Shown here one piece after another: positions 49,887 to 60,000 of a stretch of 64,000 nucleotides of DNA (within the stretch, counting starts at the first letter, position 1; each line of letters begins with the position of its first letter). The DNA is from Bacillus haynesii (GTDB lineage Bacteria; Bacillota; Bacilli; Bacillales; Bacillaceae): NCBI RefSeq assembly GCF_001969855.1, contig NZ_MRBL01000024.1, positions 1 through 64,000 of the forward strand, written 5' to 3'. The notes beneath the pieces were generated by a model. The model did no database searches and was not told the DNA's origin. It saw only the letters and a list, made by a program, of their open reading frames with translations. Position numbers and translations under genes: made by a program.

Positions 49887-50264
49887 ATGAAGCAGAAAAA
49901 GTATAATATATCTGTCGAAGCTACACTTGAAGTGATCGGCGGGAAATGGAAATGCGTGATTTTGTGCCATTTGACGCACGGCAAAAAACGTACGAGTGAG
50001 TTGAAGCGGCTGATGCCGAACATTACGCAGAAAATGCTGACCCAGCAGCTGCGCGAACTGGAGGAAGACGGCGTCATCAACCGGATCGTGTACCAGCAGG
50101 TGCCGCCGAAAGTCGAATACGAACTCAGCGAATACGGATGGACGCTTAAAGACATTTTGGATTCGCTGTGCGCCTGGGGTGAAACACATATTACGAAAGT
50201 CTATGGAGACAAATTTGCTGTTTTGGAGGACAGCGTGCTGAATGAACAATTAAAGGAAACATAA
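49887..50264 (+). CDS. ytcD: HxlR/DUF24-family regulator YtcD
   Basis: 125 aa from ATG at 49887 (GGAGG 6 bp upstream; a TTG four codons earlier overlaps that site). Winged helix: SVEATLEVIGGKWKCVILCHL with two Cys (C23, C28), [19 protein letters not shown] recognition part, QVPPKVEYELSEYG wing. DUF24 proteins sense quinones, aldehydes or hypochlorite through Cys. It probably controls divergent ytbDE and perhaps the SDR at 35730 through the shared element. Confidence 0.9.
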   Translation: MKQKKYNISVEATLEVIGGKWKCVILCHLTHGKKRTSELKRLMPNITQKMLTQQLRELEEDGVINRIVYQQVPPKVEYELSEYGWTLKDILDSLCAWGETHITKVYGDKFAVLEDSVLNEQLKET

Positions 50265-50283
50265 CAAATCGATGGAGGTCAGG

Positions 50284-50949
50284 ATGGGAAAATGGTTTCT
50301 TTCCGGAGGCGGGGATGCGCATCAAACCGAACGGCTGGATCGGTATTTTGCCGAGAGTCTCTGCCCTCATAAGCCTTTATTGTATATTCCGATTGCCATG
50401 GACGCCGACAGGTATGATGACGGCTTCGATTGGATCAGCCGGCTCTTTCACCCGCTCGGCGTTAAAAACATCGTGATGTGGACGGATGTCAAAGGTAAAA
50501 CCGTACACGATTTAGACGCGTTTTCTGCCGTATATATCGGCGGAGGAAATACGTTTCGTCTGCTCAAACCATTCATTGAATCACATTTTATCGAGGTGTT
50601 AAAGCGCTATGCCGAAAGCGGCGGCACCATTTACGGCGGAAGCGCAGGCGCCGTCATTCTCGGAAAAAACATTATGACTTGCTCTTATATGGACCGCAAT
50701 GCTTGCGGATTGCGCGATTTTAACGGCTTAAAGCTCCTTGGAGACTATGCCGTTTGGTGCCACTACAAGATTGAACATGATCCGCTGATTAAAAGATATA
50801 GGAATGCTTTTGGCACTCCCGTCATCGCCTTGCCAGAAGAAACGGGAATCGCCGCAAGCACTTCAGACATCCGGGTCATTGGAACAAAGCCCGCCCGTAT
50901 TTTTAAAGAAGACGGCGCGGTATTTGTTTCAGATCAATTTGTCTTATAA
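50284..50949 (+). CDS. Peptidase E-like (S51) / class I glutamine amidotransferase-like protein
   Basis: 221 aa from ATG at 50284 (GGAGGTCAGG). Fold and nucleophile of the S51 family: VYIGGGNTFRLLK and the Ser elbow TIYGGSAGAVILG (Ser about 123), with later His in VWCHYKIEHD. S51 enzymes include aspartyl dipeptidase PepE and cyanophycinase; the exact substrate is not clear. It starts 19 bp after ytcD on the same strand and may be co-transcribed. Terminator follows. Confidence 0.85.
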   Translation: MGKWFLSGGGDAHQTERLDRYFAESLCPHKPLLYIPIAMDADRYDDGFDWISRLFHPLGVKNIVMWTDVKGKTVHDLDAFSAVYIGGGNTFRLLKPFIESHFIEVLKRYAESGGTIYGGSAGAVILGKNIMTCSYMDRNACGLRDFNGLKLLGDYAVWCHYKIEHDPLIKRYRNAFGTPVIALPEETGIAASTSDIRVIGTKPARIFKEDGAVFVSDQFVL

Positions 50950-50954
50950 AGCAA

Positions 50955-50987
50955 AAAAACGCTTCGGCTCATCAGCGAAGCGTTTTT
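50955..50987. terminator. Bidirectional terminator after the peptidase E-like gene
   Basis: Perfect 12-bp stem AAAAACGCTTCG / CGAAGCGTTTTT with a 9-nt loop. Confidence 0.88.
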
Positions 50988-51207
50988 CTTGATTTTACGA
51001 CTGCAAGCCGTTTGACCAGGCTTTCCGTCAGAAAAAACACGGCTAAGCCTAAGCCTAGCAAAAAAGAAAAATTTGAAATCAACGGCTCACGATCAAAATA
51101 TTCAAAAGTCGTATTCACAAAAAGTATCACGGCCCAGAAAATGAAAGCCGCACGGCAAGCTGCGTCTGCGGCTTTTTTCCTTTTGGATCTGCATCTTTAA
51201 AAAACAT
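50972..51207 (-). pseudogene. Small two-span membrane protein, one-base frameshift
   Basis: ATG at 51207 after GGGAGGC reads MFFKDADPKGKK and then breaks. Adding one A to the A6 run (51173-51178) gives MFFKDADPKGKKAADAACRA, then FIFWAVILFVNTTFEYFD and FSFLLGLGLAVFFLTESLVK, ending LAVVKSRKTLR: 78 residues with two membrane spans. Total length 236 bp is one short of a whole frame. No family recognised. Sequencing/assembly error at the homopolymer is as likely as true loss. Its stop lies inside the shared terminator hairpin. Confidence 0.55.
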
Positions 51208-51261
51208 GACAACGCCTCCCAAGGAGACTCTCACACCCCAATCTGCTGATTTCCTTTGCAC

Positions 51262-52089
51262 TTACTGTGTTCTTATTTCCTCTTCCGTTTCATAAAACCG
51301 CGCCAGCTCCACAATCATCGCTCCCATCCGTTCGAGGCCGGGAGCGAGAAGGCGTTCGACTCCTTCTTCTCTTAAAGCTTCTGCCGTCACTTTTCCGACA
51401 GCGGCCGCCAACACGCGGTCTTGAAACGATTGAACAATTTTCTCCCAATAGCCGTTTTCTTTCGCGAAATGAAAAAGCGAGCGGACTTGGACGGCCGTTG
51501 TAAAGCAAACCGCATCCACTTCACGGTTGATGATCTCGCTGCACAATAAAGCGACGGTTTCCCGGTCTGGAGCAACATGCCGATAAGGCAGAAGCGGAAC
51601 AACGGCTGCACCTTTCTCTTCCAAAAACTGAAGCAGTGACGGAGCGTTTTCGCCGTGGAGCTGGACCATCACCCGTTTACCGGAAAAATCGTGGGATTGG
51701 AGCGAGTCGATCAGTCCCTTGGTCGTGCCGTCTTCATCCGCCGCAACGGGCGTAATGCCGAGCTTTTTTAAAGCGGCGATTGTTTTGTAGCCTCTCGATG
51801 CCGCTTTCGCCCCGCGGATCGCTTGTAAATAGCGCTCTCCGATTCCTAGTTTCTCAGCTAAGCTGGCAAGCGTTTCCGTACCGATTCCAGTCGTAAAAAT
51901 CACCCAGTCGGCTCCCTTTTCAACAAAGGCACGCAATTCAGGGCCTACTTCTTTTTCAGCCAAAAACACGGTACCCTGAAGGGAACGAACGACGGGAACC
52001 CCGCCTTGCTTTTTGATCAACGTGCTTATTTCATCCGTTTTTCGCGATGCTCCGATGGCAATTCTTCTGCCATTCAATCCTTTTCCCAA
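51262..52089 (-). CDS. Uroporphyrinogen-III synthase-like protein (HemD family)
   Basis: 275 aa with the two-domain HemD layout: GRRIAIGASRKTDEISTLI (domain 1 start), WVIFTTGIGTETL, then KRVMVQLHGENAPSLLQFLEEKG and DAVCFTTAVQVRSLFHFA in domain 2, returning to AAVGKVTAEALREEG. It may cyclise hydroxymethylbilane, but the main hemD of bacilli lies in hemAXCDBL, so this is a paralogue of uncertain role. TTG start at 52089 after GAGGG. Monocistronic. Confidence 0.78.
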   Translation of the reverse strand: MGKGLNGRRIAIGASRKTDEISTLIKKQGGVPVVRSLQGTVFLAEKEVGPELRAFVEKGADWVIFTTGIGTETLASLAEKLGIGERYLQAIRGAKAASRGYKTIAALKKLGITPVAADEDGTTKGLIDSLQSHDFSGKRVMVQLHGENAPSLLQFLEEKGAAVVPLLPYRHVAPDRETVALLCSEIINREVDAVCFTTAVQVRSLFHFAKENGYWEKIVQSFQDRVLAAAVGKVTAEALREEGVERLLAPGLERMGAMIVELARFYETEEEIRTQ

Positions 52090-52194
52090 CGCAATCCCTC
52101 TTTTCCATATCTGTTTTTGTTAATGTAACGGTTTACTAGCATCTTCCAAGTGAGATATGATTGAATTATCAAAAAATAACAGGAGGTTTTTTCA

Positions 52195-53139
52195 ATGTAT
52201 TCTCAATTTGAAACCCGAGCCGAGCATTTGACGAAACATGCCCGTTTTTTCGAGTATACCACTGCCTCTGACCCGATTGGAAGCGGAATAATCAGCCCGG
52301 TTCCTGTGAAAGAGTTCGGGCCTGAATTGTATGAGACAGGTGAAACGCGGATCATCCCGCTGGACATCTCCAAAGAACTGAAGACGGATTATCCGGCTTC
52401 AAGCCCTTCCCTTCTCGCCCACTTCATCAAGATTCGTTCAGGCGACACGATTCACACCGCCCCCCGTGCGACAAGCGAACTATACTACATTGTCAGCGGC
52501 GCAGGGAAAACCGAAGCGGGCGAAGAGACGATTCACTGGCAGAAAGGCGATTTTTTGACTTTGCCTGCCGGTTCAAGCAGCCGGCATACCGCAGCAGAAA
52601 ATGCAGCCATTTATTACATCACCGATTCACCTCTCCTGCATTATTTAGGCGTAAAACCGTCGGAATCCCGTTTTCAACCAACCCTATATACCGCTGAACA
52701 GGCAAAAGCAAAATTGACTGAAGCGGCCGCCGCTCCTGACGCCCATTTTCGAAACCGCATTTCCATACTCTTAAACAACGATATATTCGATCAAACGTTG
52801 ACGATCACCCATGTATTGTGGGCGATGTTCGGCATCGTGCCTCCCGGCTCCAATCAAGCGCCTCACAGCCACAAGTCGGTGGCTCTCGATTTTGTCGCCT
52901 ATGCCGCACCCGGCACATACACATTAGTCGGAAGCAAAATCGACCCGGCCACAAAGGAAATCATCGATCCGAAACGAATTGACTGGGTAACCGGAAAAGC
53001 TTTTATTACACCGCCGGGATTATGGCATTCCCACCATAATGAGTCAGATGAAGCCGCCTATATTATTCCCATCCAAGATGCGGGCCTGCAAACGTACCTC
53101 CGGACACTGGATATTCAATTTCAGCATTATGAAAAATAA
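52195..53139 (+). CDS. Cupin-domain dioxygenase-like protein
   Basis: 314 aa, bicupin. First cupin (about 75-150) with HTAPRATSELYYIVSGAGKTE and GDFLTLPAGSSSRHTA; second (about 210-300) with NQAPHSHKSVALDFV and TPPGLWHSHHNESDEAAYI, whose His cluster would bind a metal. The layout is like gentisate/1-hydroxy-2-naphthoate dioxygenases, but ring-cleavage activity is not established. AGGAGG precedes the ATG. Monocistronic with a shared bidirectional terminator. Confidence 0.72.
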   Translation: MYSQFETRAEHLTKHARFFEYTTASDPIGSGIISPVPVKEFGPELYETGETRIIPLDISKELKTDYPASSPSLLAHFIKIRSGDTIHTAPRATSELYYIVSGAGKTEAGEETIHWQKGDFLTLPAGSSSRHTAAENAAIYYITDSPLLHYLGVKPSESRFQPTLYTAEQAKAKLTEAAAAPDAHFRNRISILLNNDIFDQTLTITHVLWAMFGIVPPGSNQAPHSHKSVALDFVAYAAPGTYTLVGSKIDPATKEIIDPKRIDWVTGKAFITPPGLWHSHHNESDEAAYIIPIQDAGLQTYLRTLDIQFQHYEK

Positions 53140-53140
53140 A

Positions 53141-53182
53141 AAAGCGGGAAGCCGGATCATTCTTTTCGGCTCCCCGCTTTTC
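53141..53182. terminator. Bidirectional terminator, cupin gene / iron-binding lipoprotein gene
   Basis: AAAGCGGGAAGCCG (53141-53154) pairs with CGGCTCCCCGCTTT (53167-53180) with small interior mismatches; A and T runs flank it. Confidence 0.8.
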
Positions 53183-54138
53183 TATTTATTTTTCGCTTTC
53201 TTGTAAATCATGTCGGCGATTTCTTCGGCCTGTGCCTGAACAGCGTTTGGATCATACGGCCAGAATCTGTCCGGATCGAGGAAAAAGACATTGCCTTTTT
53301 TCACCGCATCAAGCGATGTCCAAACCGGATTGTCCTGATCTAGCTTTCCGTTGTATGATTCATCGACAAATATGTAGTCTCCGGAGTATTTCGGCAGGAC
53401 CTCGAAAGATATGGCTTTATATCCGTCAGCCGTATCAATGGCATCCTTTTTAACAGATTCAGGCGGCGTCAGTCCCAGCTGCGTATAGATCGCTTCTCCG
53501 CCCCGATACCCGTATGCCCCGTAGACATACAAAGATTTTGCATATGCGCCGATTAAAGAGAACGTTTCACCTTGTACAGATGCATCTTTGATTTTCGCGC
53601 GGGCGGCTTTCATTTTTTGATTAAACGTTTTCGTCCACTCCCGAGCCTCCTTTTCCTTGCCGAGCAGCTTGCCAAACGTTTTCATTTCATCGCGTGCATC
53701 TTTAAACGTGCCGAACGGATAGACGACAGTGGGAGCGATTTTTGACAGCTTTTCATATTCTTTTGAATCGTTCGTCATCGATACGATCAAATCGGGTTTG
53801 AGCTCAAGAATCTTTTCCACAGATACTGAAAAACCGTCTTTTCCCCCGATATCCTTTATTCCTGAAACTTGATCTTTAATATATGGACTTCCAAGGTACT
53901 TTCCCGTTTCTCCAAGCGGCTTGATCCCGAATGCGAGCATGGTTCCCGCATAGCCTATCGTCACGACGCGCTTCGGATTGGCCGGTACAGTGACATTTCC
54001 GTTGATTGTTTTCACCACTCTTGTTTTCTCTTCATTTTTCTCTGATGCAGCCCGTTTCTGGCCGCTTTGACAGCCTGAAAGAAATACAGCGAAAGCGAGT
54101 AAAACGGTCAATATATAAGAATACTGCTTTTTCTTCAT
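53182..54138 (-). CDS. Iron-siderophore ABC transporter substrate-binding lipoprotein (orphan)
   Basis: 318 aa from ATG at 54138 (GGAGGG; a TTG two codons earlier is closer to it). Lipobox LSGC (Cys 23). Two-lobed FeuA/YfmC-like Fe3+ binding protein: KRVVTIGYAGTMLAFGIKPLG, ILELKPDLIVS, linking helix near 170-190 and C-terminal VWTSLDAVKKGNVFFLDPDRFW. It hands a ferri-siderophore or ferric citrate to a permease encoded elsewhere; none is in this window. A Fur box lies 16 bp upstream. B. subtilis has comparable orphan binding proteins (YhfQ, YxeB). Confidence 0.88.
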   Translation of the reverse strand: MKKKQYSYILTVLLAFAVFLSGCQSGQKRAASEKNEEKTRVVKTINGNVTVPANPKRVVTIGYAGTMLAFGIKPLGETGKYLGSPYIKDQVSGIKDIGGKDGFSVSVEKILELKPDLIVSMTNDSKEYEKLSKIAPTVVYPFGTFKDARDEMKTFGKLLGKEKEAREWTKTFNQKMKAARAKIKDASVQGETFSLIGAYAKSLYVYGAYGYRGGEAIYTQLGLTPPESVKKDAIDTADGYKAISFEVLPKYSGDYIFVDESYNGKLDQDNPVWTSLDAVKKGNVFFLDPDRFWPYDPNAVQAQAEEIADMIYKKAKNK

Positions 54139-54153
54139 GTCCAACCCTCCAAT

Positions 54154-54174
54154 TGATAATAATTATCATTATCA
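54154..54174 (-). promoter_or_regulatory. Fur box upstream of the iron-binding lipoprotein gene
   Basis: Perfect 7-1-7 TGATAAT-A-ATTATCA (54154-54168), extended by TTATCA to give overlapping sites up to 54174. Confidence 0.92.
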
Positions 54175-54206
54175 ATATACAGGATATTCATCATCATGAG
54201 AAGTCC

Positions 54207-55115
54207 TTATTTGATTGATGGCTGATCAGGCCGCTCGTTCCGTCGGTAGTATTCAATGACAAATTCTTTAAAGTTGCGTGCCGCCGGCGACAAATAATGG
54301 TCTTTCAAGACGGCGAGACCGATCGTCCTCTCAGAACGGTAGTCTGATACTCGGCAAAATGCCACTGGAGAATGGACATGCTCCGCCGTTTTCGGCAGGA
54401 TTGCCGCACCGAGCCCTGCTGATACCAGGCCCAAAATCGTTGACACTTCTTCCCCTTCAAAAGCAAGCTTCGGGCTGATGGACAGTTCCCGGCACATTTG
54501 ATCAAACACATATCGAAGACCATACCCCGGCTTAAAGCCGACAAAGTCTTCGTGGGCAATGGATCGGATCGCGACTTCTTTCCGATCTGCGAGCGGGTGG
54601 TCGGCGGGAAGCACCAGGTAAAGCGGCTCAGTATCCAACACCGTCCATTCCAGAAGCTCGTTTGGTAGCGGCGGAGAGCTGAGGCATATATCAGCCTCGC
54701 CCGTCTCCACCATGTGCTGAAGATGTTCATTTGCGGCCTGATACAGACGGAAAGCAACATTCGGGTATTTCTTTTTAAATCCGGCAATCAGCTGCGGCAT
54801 CAGCCGCGAACCAAGCGTATGCAAAAAAGATACCGAGATTTCCCCGGCATTCGGATTGACGCTTTCCCTGATTTGCTGGACGCCTTCGTCAAGGGCAAAG
54901 CGGGCCTGCTTCGCTTTGATGAGGAACTGCTCGCCGTATTTTGTCAGGCGGATCGATTTTGTTTTTCGAATAAACAGCGGGACGCCCAATTCCTCTTCAA
55001 GCTTTTTGATCGACCTGCTCAAAGCCGGCTGGGAAATCCGTTGTTCCAAGGCGGCTTTTGTAAAGTGTTTATGCCTGCTCACGGCAATAAAATGGTCAAT
55101 TTGATAGAGTTCCAA
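54207..55115 (-). CDS. LysR-family regulator
   Basis: 302 aa. N-terminal winged helix HFTKAALEQRISQPALSRSIK (about 17-37) and linker helix, then a two-lobed effector domain (about 90-290; GEISVSFLHTLGSRLMP, GLRYVFDQMC, LVSAGLGAAILP). TTG start at 55115, GGAG upstream. Divergent from an MFS exporter with a shared 120-bp region, the classic LysR/target arrangement; the layout resembles B. subtilis yybE/yybF, though I am not certain of that name. Confidence 0.9.
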   Translation of the reverse strand: MELYQIDHFIAVSRHKHFTKAALEQRISQPALSRSIKKLEEELGVPLFIRKTKSIRLTKYGEQFLIKAKQARFALDEGVQQIRESVNPNAGEISVSFLHTLGSRLMPQLIAGFKKKYPNVAFRLYQAANEHLQHMVETGEADICLSSPPLPNELLEWTVLDTEPLYLVLPADHPLADRKEVAIRSIAHEDFVGFKPGYGLRYVFDQMCRELSISPKLAFEGEEVSTILGLVSAGLGAAILPKTAEHVHSPVAFCRVSDYRSERTIGLAVLKDHYLSPAARNFKEFVIEYYRRNERPDQPSIK

Positions 55116-55132
55116 TGCTCATCCGCTCCTTC

Positions 55133-55162
55133 ATAACTAAAACGCATGATGATGATAGTTAT
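55133..55162. promoter_or_regulatory. LysR-type operator candidate
   Basis: ATAACTA (55133-55139) / TAGTTAT (55156-55162), inverted repeat with a 16-nt gap in the divergent LysR-MFS region. Confidence 0.55.
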
Positions 55163-55235
55163 TATAAATTAGACACATCGCAAATGAAAGCGTACCATGA
55201 AACATAGATTGTCATTCTAGAAAAGAGGAGCTTCC

Positions 55236-56441
55236 ATGACTTACATACAGCCGCATACGAAGGATTATCAAAAAGCAAGCATCGCCTTATTCATCAGCGG
55301 TTTTGTGACATTTGCCACGCTTTACACCACACAGCCGCTCATGCCTCTGTTTGCGGAGGAATTCGGCATATCGGCGGCAGCTGCAAGCTTAACTTTATCC
55401 ATTTCAACAGGCATATTGGCTTTTGCATTGCTCACGGCAGCAGCTTTATCTGACGGATTCGGCCGGAAAACGATTATGGTAATATCTCTGTTTGCGACAT
55501 CAGTGCTCGGCCTCTTGACTGCCTTTAGTCCGAACTTCGCGGCGCTCTTGGCGATGAGAGGGCTGCTTGGCTTTTTCCTTGCAGGCGTGCCCGCGATCGC
55601 CATGACTTATGTCGGAGAGGAATTTGATCCGCGAGGGCTCGGCAAAATGATGGGGTTATACATTAGCGGCACAAGCCTCGGAGGAATGAGCGGAAGGCTT
55701 TTGACCGGCCTTTTGACAGACTTGTTCAGCTGGCGCGCGGCGCTTGGAATCATCGGGGCATTATCAGTGCTATTAAGCTATTTGTTTTGGATTTTGCTGC
55801 CCCGGCCGCAGCACTCTGCTAAGCGAAAAACGGGCGTGAAAAAGGCGAGCCTGGCCTACGGCGCCGTCTTGATGAACAAACGGCTGCTGTCAATCATTTC
55901 ACTCGGATTTTTATTAATGGGAAGCTTTGTTACGCTGTTCAATTATATCGGGTTTCAATTGATGGGACCTCCGTACAGACTCTCTCAAACTGTCATCGGG
56001 TTCATCTTTATCGTTTATTTGGCGGGAACGCTCAGTTCCGTCTATATGGGGAAGAAAGCCGACCGTTTCGGCAGCCCGTTGATGCTGAAAATCGGGATTG
56101 CCATTATCGCAGGAGGCGCATTGCTTACGCTTCTGCCGCAGCTTCCTCTGAAAATTGCCGGGATCGCTGTCTTTACATTTGGATTTTTCGGGTCGCATTC
56201 GATCGCAAGCTCATGGGTCGGGCAGACGGCCGGCGAACAGCGCGTTCAAGCTTCCTCCCTTTATTTGCTGAGCTATTATCTCGGCTCAAGCTTAGCGGGA
56301 TCTTTCGGAGGCTTTTTCTGGACCCATTTTAAATGGCCGGGAATCGTCTCATTCATTATCGGGCTGCTTTTGATCGCTTATCCGGCAATTCTCTTTGCCG
56401 AAGCCAAAAGAAACAGGCGTCAAGACCATACATCAGATTGA
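55236..56441 (+). CDS. MFS efflux transporter
   Basis: 401 aa, twelve spans. N-terminal TYIQPHTKDYQKASIALFIS then LYTTQPLMPLFAEEFGIS; motif A ALSDGFGRKTIMV between spans 2 and 3 is intact, placing it among drug:H+ antiporters (YnfM/YybF-like). GAGGAG precedes the ATG. Probably controlled by the divergent LysR protein. Substrate unknown. Confidence 0.9.
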   Translation: MTYIQPHTKDYQKASIALFISGFVTFATLYTTQPLMPLFAEEFGISAAAASLTLSISTGILAFALLTAAALSDGFGRKTIMVISLFATSVLGLLTAFSPNFAALLAMRGLLGFFLAGVPAIAMTYVGEEFDPRGLGKMMGLYISGTSLGGMSGRLLTGLLTDLFSWRAALGIIGALSVLLSYLFWILLPRPQHSAKRKTGVKKASLAYGAVLMNKRLLSIISLGFLLMGSFVTLFNYIGFQLMGPPYRLSQTVIGFIFIVYLAGTLSSVYMGKKADRFGSPLMLKIGIAIIAGGALLTLLPQLPLKIAGIAVFTFGFFGSHSIASSWVGQTAGEQRVQASSLYLLSYYLGSSLAGSFGGFFWTHFKWPGIVSFIIGLLLIAYPAILFAEAKRNRRQDHTSD

Positions 56442-56601
56442 AATAAAAGCTAAACTTTCTTCACCGCATGCCGATATTTAAATCAAAGCCAGCATGGCGA
56501 TTCCTCCTGAAGATCAGCCGTTTTTAGAATGATTGAACACAGCCTGTCATGTTGGCTTTTCCTTTATCTCCCTCTATAATGGTTTGAGGGGGGGAATCAT
56601 C

Positions 56602-56985
56602 ATGCTTAAAACAATCGGTTTTTACGGATTTTTGGCATCTGTATGTTTAAATCTTTTTCTCAGGTTTGGGCTCAAGATAAACGGCACAGCGAATGATATC
56701 ATCTCAATGATCTCCCTGGTATTCGTGCTGATGTACGTATGGGACGACTTGAAAAAACGAAGTGCAAAAACGCTCATCTTACAAGGAATCGCTCTCGTCA
56801 TCTTTGTGGCGTTATTGGTGTTTGTCATCATGAAAGGGCAAACATTGATTGCTTCTCTGCCTTTTTTCGAGGGCTGGGAGACGCCGGCAAAATGGGGATA
56901 TATTTTGCTTGTTTTGTTCTTGGGATCAAACCTTTTCATCTATATCAATGAAAAAATCACAAACTCTAAAAAAGAGGCATCCTGA
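56602..56985 (+). CDS. Four-span membrane protein of unknown function
   Basis: 127 aa from ATG at 56602 (GAGGGGGGG upstream); an in-frame ATG 23 codons earlier has no site. Hydrophobic segments at about 3-20, 30-47, 57-75 and 93-111; charged short loops (DDLKKRSAK). No family recognised. Followed at once by a bidirectional terminator shared with the CYP102A gene. Confidence 0.7.
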   Translation: MLKTIGFYGFLASVCLNLFLRFGLKINGTANDIISMISLVFVLMYVWDDLKKRSAKTLILQGIALVIFVALLVFVIMKGQTLIASLPFFEGWETPAKWGYILLVLFLGSNLFIYINEKITNSKKEAS

Positions 56986-57007
56986 TCCATTCAGAATGCC
57001 TCTTTTT
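56971..57007. terminator. Convergent terminator before the CYP102A gene
   Basis: AAAGAGGCAT (56971-56980) / ATGCCTCTTT (56996-57005) with A and T runs; it overlaps the end of the upstream gene. Confidence 0.85.
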
Positions 57008-57010
57008 ATT

Positions 57011-60000
57011 TTACGTTCTTGCGATGTGGTCCGCATTCACATTATGTTGGGAAACGCCGCCGCCCCACACATCCTTTACATAGCGCCCTTCTTCCAAAAG
57101 TGCGGACAGCCAGCTTTCCGACTCTTCCTGACGCGCTCCCTGTACAATGCGATATGCCTCGCACAAAGCTTGTTCAACAGCGGGAGCCATGCGGCTTCCG
57201 TCTCCGCACACATACAGGCGGCCGCCTTCATTCAACAAGTGAATCAGCAAGTCTGCATCCTCTCTGATCAAATCTTGCACATATGTTTTCGTCCGGCCTT
57301 CAAGCCGGGAAAACGCTGTATGCAGATGGACGATTCCGTCCTTTTCCGCTTGCTCCAATTCGTCTCGATACAGAAAATCTTCGTTCGGACGGCGGCAGCC
57401 GAAGTACAAATGCGCTTCACCGAGCTTTATCCCGGCATCGCGCTGGATGCGGCGCGCCTGAAGAAATCCGCGGTAAGGTGCGATTCCGGTGCCCGGCCCG
57501 ACCATGATCACCGGTGTTTCAGGATCTTCTGGAAGCCGGAAGCCTGACTGAGGCTCCCTGATGAAACACGAAATCGCGTCTCCCGGCTCAAGACCGGCGA
57601 GATAGTTCGATGCAACCCCCTTATATTGCCCACGGCCGCTCAATGCCGGGCCGCTTACGACAGAGACGGTGATGCTTGTTTGCCGCGGGTTAATCTGCGG
57701 CGAACTGGAAATCGAGTAATACCTCGGTTTTAGCGGAGACAGAAGTGCCAGAAAACGGGCAAACGGCAGTTCACAGGCCGGGTATTGTTCAAGCAGGTCA
57801 AGCATTGTCAACCGTTTTTTCAACACTTGATCCTTATAGATGTCATCTTTCAGCAGGTCTTCAAGTTCGTGCTGATGAGGCGGACAAACCGTATGTGCCG
57901 CCAGCTCGCGAATCTGAGCCCTTGTGGCCGGTTCCTGGAGCTCGACGCAATGTTGAAAAAGGTCCTTGACATGAACGGGCCGCTCCAAAGGCAAATGTGA
58001 TGCTTGATTCCTGCCGCTGATCAAAATTTGTTCATTTCCGTTCAGCCCAAACCGCTGAAAAGCGCGATCAATCAGCCCCCCGCTGTTTTGCGGCAGCACC
58101 CCGAGATGATCTCCCTCCTGATATGCGGCGTCTTCAGGAAGCGATATTTCAATATGCCTTGTGCTTCTCCCGCTCTTTTCACACTGCAGTTCCCGGTTTG
58201 CCGATATCTTCGCCGTGAACACCTGATAAGCTTTAGCCAGCGGCGAAGCCGCAGGTCCGCTTACAAACTCGACAGATAAGGCTTGCCTGTCTGTTTCTGT
58301 TTGATTCGGCTCGGGATCGGTCAATGAAAATTCGGTTCTTAAAAGCGGCCACAGATCGTTTTTCCATGACTCAAACTGTCCTTCGAAATCATCTCCTGCA
58401 TCCCCTTCTCCGAGCTTGTGCAGCCTTTGGGCGCCTCTTTTTTCCAATGCGCTGTCAATCAGGCGCGGAATCCGCTGGTAGGTGCTGGCCCAGCTGCGGT
58501 TTCCGCAGCCGAAAACCGCATATTTGACACCACGTAAATCGCCTGTCTGAGCATGCTCAAGCCAATTGACAAATTCCTTTGCGCAATCGGGCGGGTTTCC
58601 GTTATAGGAAGCCGTCACAATGATAACAGCCCCTTCTGCCGGGATGGCGCCTGCGTATTGATCAAGCTGCGCCGTCCGGCTGTGATATCCTTGCTCACGC
58701 GCTTCTTCAGCAAGCTCCTTTGCAATCTCTTCGGCTGTGCCGAGATTTGAACCGTAGAGCACAAGGAGAGGAGTTCCGTGCGTATTTTCCGCAGCCGGTG
58801 CGGAAGGCCGTTCTTCCTGCCGTACGTTCTCTTCAGGTTGAGCGCCCGGCATCACCATCATTGCTTCTTTTTTCCTCGGCCTCACCCGGATTGTGAAGCC
58901 ATCCGGTTTTAATGTCAGCGATTCTTTGATTTTCAATTGGTAGTTTGCATGATCTTCAAGATCAAAGTACTGAAGAATCATGCCGAGCACAAGCGTCGCT
59001 TCATGAAGGGCGAACTGCATGCCGATGCATGCCCTTTGGCCGTTGCCAAACGGTTTGTATGCGTGCGCCGGAATGCCGTCCATCTCCTCGAACCGTTCAG
59101 GCCGGAACGCCTCGGCATCTTCCCCCCAGACGCTTTGATCCCTGTGCAGTTTTGGGATGAGCACTGTGACGCTCTGTCCTTTTGGAATCAAGTATTTTCC
59201 CCCGATAACCGTTTCTTCTTTTGCATAAAGAGAGAAAGCCGGTGCCGTCGGCCAAAGCCTTATCGATTCATTCAAAATCATCCGGATGTATTTCAGCTGC
59301 TGAACCTGTTTGTAGGAAGGGACGGGATCGGTCAGCACGCGATCTGCTTCTTCATACGCTTTCTGAAGCTTATCCGGATGCTTCAGGAGCAGATAGATCG
59401 CAAACGATAATAAACCGCTCGTCGTCTCATGTCCGGCAATCAAAAATGTAATGATTTGATAGCGGATATTCTCATCATCCAGTTTTTCGCCGGTCTCAGG
59501 ATCTTTCGCATGAAGCATAAGCGACAAGAGGTCATTTCCGCTTTCGCCGCCGGCCTGCTTCCGGTCAGCGATGATCCGGTCAACAAGAGAAAACATCGAC
59601 TCAACATCGCTGTTAAACTGCCGCTTCGTTTGAACCATCAGCTTATCCTGCAGCGGGAAGCGCTTCGTCTGTCTCATCGCTTCGCTCAAACCCCGGACCA
59701 TGCTCTCGATAAACGGATGCTGCCCTTCGCGGTAGAAGCTGTTAAAGCGGTAGTTAAACCCGCATAAGCCGATCGTATCAAGCGTCAGCCGCGTCATATC
59801 GTCCGGCACATCAATGCTTTCATCCTGATTGTGACGGGACCACTTTTGGATGAGCTGGACGGCGATATCCTGCATCATGTGATGGTATCCCTTCATCGCT
59901 TTTTGGCTGAAGCTCGGCAGAAGGATATTGTGGGCTTTCCGCCAATTAGGTTCTTCCGTCCAGCTTGTAAACAGCCCGTCTCCGCTGAACTCGCGAACTT

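Noticed and set aside
49731-50249. Long N-terminal extension of the YtbD frame
   Set aside because: It lies antisense to ytcD, contains the control region, and the ATG at 49730 has an ideal ribosome site.
56849-57547. 232-codon + strand frame across the CYP102A 3' end
   Set aside because: It overlaps a terminator and the antisense of a well-supported gene and has no start signal.
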